Assembly (NCBI RefSeq): GCF_002915595.1
Contig: NZ_PQGG01000026.1
Location: forward strand, 1 to 64,000
DNA: 64,000 nt
DNA from: Zhongshania marina
GTDB taxonomy: Bacteria > Pseudomonadota > Gammaproteobacteria > Pseudomonadales > Spongiibacteraceae
Direction: 5' to 3'
Shown here: positions 57,126-64,000 of the stretch, piece by piece
Layout: every line of letters starts with the position of its first letter
Numbering within the stretch: position 1 is the first letter of the stretch
Position numbers and translations under genes: made by a program
The notes under the pieces: generated by a model
Told to the model about the DNA's origin: nothing
Databases searched by the model: none
The model's input: the letters and a program-made list of their open reading frames with translations, nothing else

Positions 57126-58322
57126 TTATAGCCCTATTGTCACCGCACCCACGACGGCCAAGGCTTTTTCTCTTGCTGCTTTTATATCTCCTCCCCGCGC
57201 CAAGCCAACTCCCATCCGGCGTTTTCCGCTCACCTCGGGCTTGCCGAATAAGCGCAGCTGGGTGTCTGGCGCCTCTAGAGCGTATTCAAGGTTGCCGAAG
57301 GAAACTCGCTTAGATTCGCCTTCTACTAATATGACCGCCGAGGCCGAGGGGCCGTTTTGTTGAATATTGGGGATGGGTAAGCCGAGAATAGCGCGGGCGT
57401 GCAGCGCAAATTCCGACAGGTCTTGGGATATAAGAGTGACCAAGCCGGTGTCGTGGGGGCGGGGCGAGACTTCGCTAAAGATGACCTCGTCACCTTTCAC
57501 AAACAACTCTACGCCGAACAAGCCCCAGCCACCGAGGGCGCTAGTGACTTGCTCTGCAATTTGCTGGGAGCGCAACAGGGCTGTTTCTGACATCGGTTGC
57601 GGTTGCCATGACTCTTGATAGTCGCCATCTTTTTGTAAGTGGCCAATGGGAGCGCAATAGCTTGTAGTGGTGTCTTCGTTGTTGCCGCGATGACGAATTG
57701 TGAGCAAGGTTATTTCATAATCGAAATCGACAAAGCCCTCTACAATAACCCGACCCGCGCCGGCGCGACCGCCTTCTTGTGCGTAGTTCCATGCGGCGTC
57801 TACATCGGTCAAGCGTTTTACTAAGCTCTGCCCCTTGCCTGACGAGCTCATTATTGGCTTGACGACACAAGGCAAGCCAATTTCTGCAATTGCGGCGTCG
57901 AACTCTTCTTTACTGTCGGCAAAGCGGTAACTAGAGGTTGGCAGCGCTAATTTCTCCGCTACCAAACGACGAATGCCTTCGCGATTCATAGTGAGCTGGG
58001 CAGCCCGCGCCGTTGGCACAACGTTAAAACCTTCGCGTTCTAATTCAACGAGGGTGTCAGTCGCGATAGCCTCAATCTCTGGCACGATGTAATCGGGCTT
58101 TTCAAGCTCAATGACCCGTCGCAATTCCGCACCGTCTAACATCGAGAAGGTATAGCTGCGATCTGCCACTTGCATAGCCGGCGCATTTTCGTAGCGGTCG
58201 CAGGCAATCACTTCTACGCCCAAACGCTGCAATTCAATTGCGACTTCTTTACCAAGTTCGCCAGCGCCGCAGAGCAAAACTTTACATGCGGTGTCACTGA
58301 AGGGGGTGCCTAAGGTAACCAT
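57126..58322 (-). CDS. purT: Formate-dependent GAR transformylase
   Basis: ATP-grasp enzyme of 398 aa that makes formylglycinamide ribotide from GAR, formate and ATP in purine synthesis. Visible motifs are [52 protein letters not shown] and [17 protein letters not shown], all typical of PurT. The length equals the family norm. It is followed 55 bp earlier on the strand by pgpA, probably a separate unit. Confidence 0.96.
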   Translation of the reverse strand: MVTLGTPFSDTACKVLLCGAGELGKEVAIELQRLGVEVIACDRYENAPAMQVADRSYTFSMLDGAELRRVIELEKPDYIVPEIEAIATDTLVELEREGFNVVPTARAAQLTMNREGIRRLVAEKLALPTSSYRFADSKEEFDAAIAEIGLPCVVKPIMSSSGKGQSLVKRLTDVDAAWNYAQEGGRAGAGRVIVEGFVDFDYEITLLTIRHRGNNEDTTTSYCAPIGHLQKDGDYQESWQPQPMSETALLRSQQIAEQVTSALGGWGLFGVELFVKGDEVIFSEVSPRPHDTGLVTLISQDLSEFALHARAILGLPIPNIQQNGPSASAVILVEGESKRVSFGNLEYALEAPDTQLRLFGKPEVSGKRRMGVGLARGGDIKAAREKALAVVGAVTIGL

Positions 58323-58366
58323 GATTCCCTCTTAATGTTCTAATTCGCCAATAGCCAAATTGGTTA

Positions 58367-58843
58367 TTAACTTAATACAAAGCACAGCTGCAGCACTAAA
58401 AAGGCATACACGCCGGCCAATACATCGTCGATCATAATGCCTAGACCGCCGTGCACTTTTGCGTCTAGCACACGAATCGGCCAAGGCTTCCAGATATCAA
58501 AAAGTCGAAACAGGCCAAAACCCAGCGCGACCCAGAAGATATTTGGCGGCACTAAAAATAGGGCGATCCAAAGACCGACAAACTCATCCCACACAATGCC
58601 ACCGTGGTCATGCACGCCTAGGGCTTTTGCGGTTTCTCCACAGAAATACACCCCCGCTGCAAAGGCGATAAGCAGCGCGATAATGTAATTTGCAGGCGAC
58701 AGGTATTGCAGCAAAAACCAAAATGGTAGCGCCGCAAGTGTACCAAAGGTGCCAGGGGCTTTTGTTGCCAAGCCGCTACCCAAACCGACGGAAAGCAAAT
58801 GCACCGGATTCTTTAACAATGAAACTGGAATTTTTGTTGCCAT
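58367..58843 (-). CDS. pgpA: Phosphatidylglycerophosphatase A
   Basis: Inner-membrane enzyme of 158 aa that dephosphorylates phosphatidylglycerophosphate. It has the SGLATKAPGTFGTLAALP N-terminal motif, an acidic VWDEFVGLWIAL segment and a KPWPI...GGLGIMIDDVLAGVYA C-terminal motif. Three to four hydrophobic helices are visible. It follows thiL by 18 bp, the usual gammaproteobacterial order nusB-thiL-pgpA. Confidence 0.94.
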   Translation of the reverse strand: MATKIPVSLLKNPVHLLSVGLGSGLATKAPGTFGTLAALPFWFLLQYLSPANYIIALLIAFAAGVYFCGETAKALGVHDHGGIVWDEFVGLWIALFLVPPNIFWVALGFGLFRLFDIWKPWPIRVLDAKVHGGLGIMIDDVLAGVYAFLVLQLCFVLS

Positions 58844-58861
58844 AAATAAAGTAGCCCAGTT

Positions 58862-59830
58862 TTAAAAGTGTTGGTAACCACCGCGAGGTGAGTACAAATT
58901 TTGTTGCGCGTCGTAGCAGCGCAAGCCACTGCCCGCTTCTATATACCCGACTTCGGTGAGCGCCAAATTCAAACTTTCACTCAGCACCGCGATGTCGGCG
59001 CGACGTGAGGCAGGAACCGTAAAACACAGCTCGTAGTCGTCGCCGCCACTTAGCGCCGAATCTACCGCATCGCCCGTGCGCTGCAATGCCGGTGATATTG
59101 GTAAATTTTGCAAATTCAAAACAGCTGCTACGCCACTGGCATTTACTATATGCGTTAAATCTGCGGCGAGGCCATCGGAAATATCAATAGCCGCCGTCGC
59201 CAAATTGCGCAGCTTGAAACCCAGCGCCAAACGCGGCGTCGGCGCGTGGTAGCGCGCCAATAAATAGCGCTGATCGTCATTTAAGTTTTGCGGAGCTTGA
59301 CCGAGACAAGCCAGTGCCGCATGGGCATCACCCACGCTGCCAGACACATAAATAAGATCACCAATTTGCGCACCGCTGCGCAATAAAGCCTGTCCGGCAG
59401 GCGCAGAACCCATCACCTGCAGGCTCATACACAGAGGCCCGCGTGTGGTGTCGCCACCAACCAGCACCACACCAAACTCGCTCGCCGCCTGTGCAAGTGC
59501 CGCAGAAAATTCGCATAACCAGTTTTCATCTACCACCGGCAATGTAAGCGCCAGAGTAAAAGCCAGTGGCGATGCGCCGCTTGCCGCCAAATCACTCACG
59601 CACACGGCTAAAGCACGCCGCGCCAACAGGGCGGGGGAATATGCTTTAGGGAAGTGAACAGATTCAACTAAGGTATCTACCGACAGCAGCAATTCTTCGC
59701 CGGCGGGAATTGCCAATACCGCGCAATCATCACCTATTCCGCAGCGAACCGTCTTCGCATGGGTGTCGGAAACTTTGCCGGCGCCCTCGCGAAAATAACG
59801 TTGGATTATGTCGAATTCAGTTGCCGGCAT
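58862..59830 (-). CDS. thiL: Thiamine-monophosphate kinase
   Basis: Enzyme of 322 aa that phosphorylates TMP to the cofactor TPP. Family motifs are GIGDDCAVLAIPAGEELLLS, SVDTLVESVHF, RRALAVCVSDLAASGASPLA, VLVGGDTTRGPL, ISDGLAADLTH and SGGDDYELCFTVP. It lies 15 bp after nusB in the riboflavin cluster and complements thiC/O/S/G/DE elsewhere in this window. Confidence 0.96.
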   Translation of the reverse strand: MPATEFDIIQRYFREGAGKVSDTHAKTVRCGIGDDCAVLAIPAGEELLLSVDTLVESVHFPKAYSPALLARRALAVCVSDLAASGASPLAFTLALTLPVVDENWLCEFSAALAQAASEFGVVLVGGDTTRGPLCMSLQVMGSAPAGQALLRSGAQIGDLIYVSGSVGDAHAALACLGQAPQNLNDDQRYLLARYHAPTPRLALGFKLRNLATAAIDISDGLAADLTHIVNASGVAAVLNLQNLPISPALQRTGDAVDSALSGGDDYELCFTVPASRRADIAVLSESLNLALTEVGYIEAGSGLRCYDAQQNLYSPRGGYQHF

Positions 59831-59845
59831 AATAGCTAATGCAAA

Positions 59846-60352
59846 CTATTCTTGGTCGGTGTCTGGCTTAACAGGTGCTGACGCCCTGCCTTTTTCTGCA
59901 GCCACTTCGACGGCGCGGCACTCAACGGCCACCCGATCAAGCACGCCGTTTAAATAACGGTAGCCGTCAGTAGCACCAAAGCGCTTACCGAGGTTTATGG
60001 TTTCATTGATAGCGACCTTATACGGCACATCGATACGGCGCAGCAATTCATAAGAACCCATACGCAATAAGCACAACTCAATAGGGTCGAGATCGCTTAA
60101 TTTTCGATCCAGATGTTTTTCAAACAAACCATGTAGGGCGGTTAGTTGCGCGGGAATATTGTGCACAAGGTCGTGAAAAAATTCTTTGTCGACATGGCTC
60201 ATATCGTAGTCAGTGTGAAACTGCGCTTCGATTTCGTTCAATGCTTGGCCGGCCATATGCCATTGATATAAAGCCTGCATTGCATAGTGACGCGCCTTGC
60301 GTCGGTCTGCCGCTAGCTGATTGCGGGATGGATTCTGAAGACGATTAGCCAC
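59846..60352 (-). CDS. nusB: Transcription antitermination factor NusB
   Basis: RNA-binding all-helical protein of 168 aa that acts with NusE (S10) in rRNA antitermination. Visible segments are RRKARHYAMQALYQWHMAG, DPIELCLLRMGSYELL, IDVPYKVAINETINLGKRFG and YRYLNGVLDRVA. It is slightly longer than E. coli NusB because of both termini. Its place between ribH and thiL is canonical. Confidence 0.95.
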   Translation of the reverse strand: MANRLQNPSRNQLAADRRKARHYAMQALYQWHMAGQALNEIEAQFHTDYDMSHVDKEFFHDLVHNIPAQLTALHGLFEKHLDRKLSDLDPIELCLLRMGSYELLRRIDVPYKVAINETINLGKRFGATDGYRYLNGVLDRVAVECRAVEVAAEKGRASAPVKPDTDQE

Positions 60353-60427
60353 AAAATATTCTCATGTTCAGTGGGTAAAACCACAATTAAAAAACCGTGC
60401 TACCGCGTGGGGGCCGCACGAAACAAT

Positions 60428-60445
60428 GCTGGGCTACTGCCCAGC
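60428..60445. terminator. Hairpin between ribH and nusB
   Basis: A 7-bp stem GCTGGGC/GCCCAGC with a four-base loop lies 14 bp after the ribH stop. There is no clean T tract on the minus strand, so it is at most a weak terminator or attenuator within the cluster. Confidence 0.4.
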
Positions 60446-60458
60446 TTTTCAAAGCAAA

Positions 60459-60920
60459 TTATAGCTGCTTGAGAAGACTGACCATCTCGATAGCTGACAT
60501 CGCCGCCTCTTCGCCTTTGTTGCCAGCCTTAGTGCCGGCACGCTCGATGGCTTGCTCAATAGTGTCGACCGTCAGCACACCAAATGCCACCGGCACACTG
60601 TATTGCATAGAAACCTGCGCCAAACCTTTTACGCATTCACCCGCAACGTATTCAAAGTGTGGGGTGCCGCCGCGAATTACTGCGCCTAGGGCAATAATGG
60701 CGTCGTAGTTTTTGCTGTCGGCAACTTTTTGACATACCAATGGAATTTCAAAGGCACCTGGGGCACGTATAATCGTGACATTGTCTTCGCTCACGCCGTG
60801 ACGACGCAGCGCATCTAACGCCCCTTCTAACAAACTTTCAACCACAAAGCTGTTCCAGCGGCCAACAACGATTGCGTATTTTCCTGCCGCCGCGACAAAA
60901 TTACCTTCGATAGTTTTCAT
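60459..60920 (-). CDS. ribH: 6,7-dimethyl-8-ribityllumazine synthase
   Basis: Enzyme of 153 aa that condenses the pyrimidine and butanone phosphate to lumazine. It shows [19 protein letters not shown], the phosphate-binding [26 protein letters not shown] with the catalytic His, and [20 protein letters not shown]. It lies between ribBA and nusB. Confidence 0.96.
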   Translation of the reverse strand: MKTIEGNFVAAAGKYAIVVGRWNSFVVESLLEGALDALRRHGVSEDNVTIIRAPGAFEIPLVCQKVADSKNYDAIIALGAVIRGGTPHFEYVAGECVKGLAQVSMQYSVPVAFGVLTVDTIEQAIERAGTKAGNKGEEAAMSAIEMVSLLKQL

Positions 60921-60969
60921 GTTCTTTTCCTTTCAATATTTACAAACGCGGCATCTGCCTGCGTCTTTT

Positions 60970-62106
60970 TTATTCTGCCGCCGCTGCAATATTATCGGGG
61001 CTGACAAACTCGACCACTTCTAAATCGAAACCAGAAATTGCATTGTATTTAACCGGCGCGCCCATTAAACGAATTTTACCAACGCCAACGTCACGCAATA
61101 TTTGCGAGCCCAAACCCACATTAAAATACGTGGTTTGATACTGCACGCTGTCGCCCTGCAATGGCGGTTGGGTTCCTTGGGCAATACCCAGCTCGGTTAA
61201 AATTGACTCTGGGGTTTCGCGGTTTGCCAGCAGGACCACCACACCACCGTGGGCGGCAATGGTTTCTAGGCTGCGGTGCATATTCCAGCCAGTGGTCAGA
61301 CCTGGCGGCTGGGTTTGCAATAAGTCGCGCACCGAGGAACCCAAGTGCACCCGTGCCAAGGTTGGCGTGTTGGCGCTAATCTCACCTTTCAAAACAGCGA
61401 AATGAATTTCCCCTGCGACGGAATCTTTATACGCATTCAGGGTAAAGTCGCCAAAATCGGTGGTGATAGTCCCGCTGCTAATTTTTTCAATGGTTTGTTC
61501 GTGCAGGACTTGGTAGTGAATCAGGTCGGCGATGGTGCCCATTTTTAAGTCGTGCTCGGCGGCGAAGATTTCTAGGTCTTCGCGACGGGCCATTGTGCCG
61601 TCTTCGTTCATGATTTCGCAGATAACGCCGGTGGCTTCAAAACCTGCCAAACGCGACAAGTCGCAGGCGGCCTCGGTGTGACCGGCGCGACTGAGTACAC
61701 CGCCCGGCTCAGACATCAGCGGGAAGATATGGCCCGGCTGAACGATATCCGCAGCAACGGCGTTACGCGCCGCCGCAGTGCGAACAGTGTGCGCACGATC
61801 CGCCGCAGAAATCCCCGTGGTTACACCCTTGGTGGCTTCAATCGACAGGGTAAATTTGGTGCCAAAACCGGATGCGTTACGGTCTACCATTAACGGCAGA
61901 TTTAGCTGTTTGCAGCGCTCGCGGGTCATCGGCATACAAATTAAACCGCGACCGTATTTGGCCATGAAATTGATGTCTTGCGGACGCACGCACTCAGCGG
62001 CCATGACAAGATCGCCTTCGTTTTCGCGGTCCTCGTCGTCCATCAATATCACCATCTTACCCAGACGGATATCCTGAATCAGGTCTTCTATTTTGCTTAT
62101 CGCCAT
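60970..62106 (-). CDS. ribBA: DHBP synthase fused to a degenerate GTP cyclohydrolase II domain
   Basis: Protein of 378 aa. Residues about 1-205 are a complete RibB domain ([34 protein letters not shown]) that makes 3,4-dihydroxy-2-butanone 4-phosphate. Residues about 210-378 align with RibA, but where RibA has [10 protein letters not shown]...CDCG this protein has [13 protein letters not shown], so all three zinc cysteines are missing and GTP cyclohydrolase activity is unlikely. Similar RibB-RibA-like fusions are known in proteobacteria. The working ribA is at 988-1572. I saw no FMN riboswitch upstream. Confidence 0.93.
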   Translation of the reverse strand: MAISKIEDLIQDIRLGKMVILMDDEDRENEGDLVMAAECVRPQDINFMAKYGRGLICMPMTRERCKQLNLPLMVDRNASGFGTKFTLSIEATKGVTTGISAADRAHTVRTAAARNAVAADIVQPGHIFPLMSEPGGVLSRAGHTEAACDLSRLAGFEATGVICEIMNEDGTMARREDLEIFAAEHDLKMGTIADLIHYQVLHEQTIEKISSGTITTDFGDFTLNAYKDSVAGEIHFAVLKGEISANTPTLARVHLGSSVRDLLQTQPPGLTTGWNMHRSLETIAAHGGVVVLLANRETPESILTELGIAQGTQPPLQGDSVQYQTTYFNVGLGSQILRDVGVGKIRLMGAPVKYNAISGFDLEVVEFVSPDNIAAAAE

Positions 62107-62128
62107 AGTTATGCCTTTTTAGCCACGC

Positions 62129-62788
62129 TTATTTGCGCGCTCTCAAAAATCCATTGTCGGCCAAGGTGGCCATAGAAATCCCATTTCTCACCGGCTGCTT
62201 TGCCTGCAATAGTCGCTCAAGATAACGCGCAAGCAGGTCTACTTCCAAATTTACCGCTGTGCCAGCGCGGTAGTGCTGAATAATCGTTTGCGCCGCAGTG
62301 TGGGGCACAATATTTAATTCAAACACGCTGCCTTCTACGCGGTTAACGGTGAGGCTCACCCCATCGACACAAATTGATCCCTTGGTGGCAATATAGTGCG
62401 CCAAATTAGCCGGCGCTTCGATAGTGAGGCGAATTGATCGCGCATCACTAGCGCAATTTACAATCTGCCCAAGTCCATCTACGTGACCGCTGACTATATG
62501 ACCATCTAAGCGGCTGCTCGCCAGCATCGCCCGCTCTAGATTTACCACCTGCCCCACCTTGGCACTCGCGAAGCTACTTAGGGACAAGGTTTCATTTGAG
62601 ACATCTGCCCAAAAGCCATTGTTCAATAGTGAAACAACCGTCAAACATACGCCATTAGTGGCGATGCTATCACCGAGCTTTACCTCGGCCATTGGCAGCG
62701 TCGCGCTGTTAACCTGCAAGCGCATATCGCCGCCGCGTTTTTCAATAGCGGCAATGTTACCTAGCGCTTCAATAATGCCGGTGAACAT
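62129..62788 (-). CDS. ribE: Riboflavin synthase alpha subunit
   Basis: Enzyme of 219 aa (also called RibC) that dismutates two lumazines to riboflavin. It begins MFTGIIEALGNI and shows the two duplicated barrel halves, each with a G-D-S-I-A/S-V-D-G-V motif (LGDSIATNGVCLTV; TKGSICVDGVSLTV), and SGHVDGLGQI. Its start is adjacent to the ribD stop. Confidence 0.96.
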   Translation of the reverse strand: MFTGIIEALGNIAAIEKRGGDMRLQVNSATLPMAEVKLGDSIATNGVCLTVVSLLNNGFWADVSNETLSLSSFASAKVGQVVNLERAMLASSRLDGHIVSGHVDGLGQIVNCASDARSIRLTIEAPANLAHYIATKGSICVDGVSLTVNRVEGSVFELNIVPHTAAQTIIQHYRAGTAVNLEVDLLARYLERLLQAKQPVRNGISMATLADNGFLRARK

Positions 62789-63946
62789 TTATGACTGCTC
62801 CACAACACTGCCATCACGCTTGGGCACGCGGCACTGTATTCGCCAATCTTTGCCCACCGCGCGAATGTCGATAATATCAACAGCCTGTTGCTCTGACATC
62901 GCCGCCATCGGCCAGTCAATTAAGGGTCTGCCGCTGCTACCCATTAAACATGGGGCCATATACACAAACCACTCATCGACCAAGCCCGCCCGCAGCACGG
63001 CACCGGCCAATATCGCGCCCGCTTCTAGGAGAACTTCGTTGCAACTGCGATCAGCCAGATACTGCATCACGGCAGGTAGCGATACCTTGCCGTGACCGTC
63101 ATCTTCCAGCACGACAACCGTTGCGCCAGCGGCTATCAGCGCTTGGTGGCGTTTGCTATTTGCCACCCGCGTGGCGATGACCACCTCACCACCGGCTTTA
63201 AATAAGCTCGCATCTACCGGCGTGCGCAATGCAGAATCAACAATAAGCCGTAACGGTTGACGCCACTGACCTTCAAGTACTGACGCCGAAGGATCGTCCG
63301 CCGAAAAGCTCTCGCCTCTAACAGTCAGCGCGGCGTCGTCGTGCAAAATGGTTTCTACGCCACTTAGTATTGCGCAGCTTTGGGCGCGCAATTTTTGCAC
63401 ATCAGCCCGTGCTGCTGGGCCGGTGATCCACTGACTTTCGCCAGACGCCATCGCCGTTCTGCCATCAATACTGCTGGCTGACTTTAAGCGCAACCACGGC
63501 AAACCGCCGCGCATACGGCGCATAAAACCAATATTTAATGCTTCGGCCTGAGCGGCCATTAAGCCCACATCGACCTGAATACCCGCTTCGCGCAGACGCA
63601 TAATGCCGCGCCCCGCCACCAGCGGATTGGGGTCTTCTACTGCAACAACTACGCGACTCACGCCGGCATTAATTAAGGTGTCGGCACAGGGCGGAGTTCG
63701 CCCCTGATGACTACAGGGCTCAAGAGTGACATAGGCCGTGGCCGCCCGCGCATCACTAAGCTGCTCAAGGGCTTTCACCTCGGCATGGCCCTCGCCAGCG
63801 CGTTGATGCCAGCCCCGCGACACGATCTGATCATCCCTGCAAATGACGCAGCCAACACGGGGATTTGGACTGGTAGAATAGCGGCCGTGCTCTGCCAAGC
63901 GCAGGGCCTCCGCCATCATCTGCCGGTCAAAATCAGTAAAACTCAT
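62789..63946 (-). CDS. ribD: Bifunctional pyrimidine deaminase / reductase
   Basis: Enzyme of 385 aa. Residues about 1-145 are a CDA-type deaminase with zinc ligands in GHAEVKAL and EPCSHQGRTPPC. The rest is a DHFR-like reductase (LKSASSIDGRTAMASGESQW; EVLLEAGAILAGAVLRAGLV). It performs the second and third steps of riboflavin synthesis. It abuts ribE and follows probable nrdR by 2 bp, so the cluster is tightly packed. Confidence 0.96.
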   Translation of the reverse strand: MSFTDFDRQMMAEALRLAEHGRYSTSPNPRVGCVICRDDQIVSRGWHQRAGEGHAEVKALEQLSDARAATAYVTLEPCSHQGRTPPCADTLINAGVSRVVVAVEDPNPLVAGRGIMRLREAGIQVDVGLMAAQAEALNIGFMRRMRGGLPWLRLKSASSIDGRTAMASGESQWITGPAARADVQKLRAQSCAILSGVETILHDDAALTVRGESFSADDPSASVLEGQWRQPLRLIVDSALRTPVDASLFKAGGEVVIATRVANSKRHQALIAAGATVVVLEDDGHGKVSLPAVMQYLADRSCNEVLLEAGAILAGAVLRAGLVDEWFVYMAPCLMGSSGRPLIDWPMAAMSEQQAVDIIDIRAVGKDWRIQCRVPKRDGSVVEQS

Positions 63947-63948
63947 GA

Positions 63949-64000
63949 TTAATCAATGAGCCCAGAACGGGGCTCCGCAGACAGGCGATCAATTTCTGCG
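63949..64000 (-). CDS. nrdR: C-terminus of probable NrdR transcriptional repressor (partial)
   Basis: Only the last 16-17 codons are in the window, ending AEIDRLSAEPRSGLID and a TAA stop at 63949-63951. The text fits the C-terminal tail of NrdR, and nrdR immediately upstream of ribD is the usual gammaproteobacterial order. The call rests mainly on that context. Confidence 0.65.
   Translation of the reverse strand, partial: AEIDRLSAEPRSGLID

Noticed and set aside
60921-62128. FMN riboswitch for the rib cluster
   Set aside because: The short gaps around ribH, ribBA and ribE do not contain the conserved RFN sequence blocks.

Overview
The window reads as chromosome of an aerobic, Gram-negative, probably marine gammaproteobacterium. 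Three lines support this: a canonical gammaproteobacterial nrdR-ribD-ribE-ribBA-ribH-nusB-thiL-pgpA cluster, several TonB-dependent receptors, and an OprF-like OmpA with a type I secretion system. The gene style recalls Spongiibacteraceae/Cellvibrionales, but that placement is inference.

Layout. 1-972: complete IS982-family element. 0.99-5.1 kb: ribA, a periplasmic retropepsin-like protease, fused thiDE, a PaaI-type thioesterase and a TauE/SafE permease. 5.3-13.2 kb: a TonB-dependent receptor whose signal peptide is frameshifted at an A7 tract, a KefB/C-type antiporter, a luciferase-like oxidoreductase, and a two-gene membrane pair (PhnD-like protein plus an unknown two-TM protein). 13.4-19.9 kb: two more receptors, one next to an exported tyrosine-phosphatase-like enzyme, and a GST. 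20.0-24.9 kb: TPP-riboswitch-led thiC-thiO-thiS-thiG operon whose junctions hold GTCNGAC heptamer arrays, with a 245-bp tandem duplication of the thiO 5' end. 25-29.3 kb: OmpA, a smaller secreted adhesin-like protein with an unknown partner, and a 65-aa protein.

29.4-57.0 kb is the most distinctive part. Two giant acidic RTX/Calx-beta proteins (about 2,254 and 2,891 aa, paralogous over a long core) flank a beta-CASP metallo-beta-lactamase, an unknown 296-aa protein and a SapC-family protein. A TolC-ABC-HlyD type I secretion operon lies directly upstream of the larger giant. I read this as a surface-layer or giant-adhesin export locus. Four gene-free stretches here carry at least 14 REPIN-like palindromic elements; many have a roughly 40-bp expansion inside one or both REP hairpins. 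I saw this family nowhere else in the window.

57.1-64 kb returns to core metabolism: purT, pgpA, thiL, nusB, ribH, ribBA (RibA half without zinc cysteines), ribE, ribD and the C-terminus of probable NrdR. Most thiamine and all riboflavin steps recognisable here are thus in one window; the separate ribA at the left edge supplies the GTP cyclohydrolase II that the RibBA fusion probably lacks.
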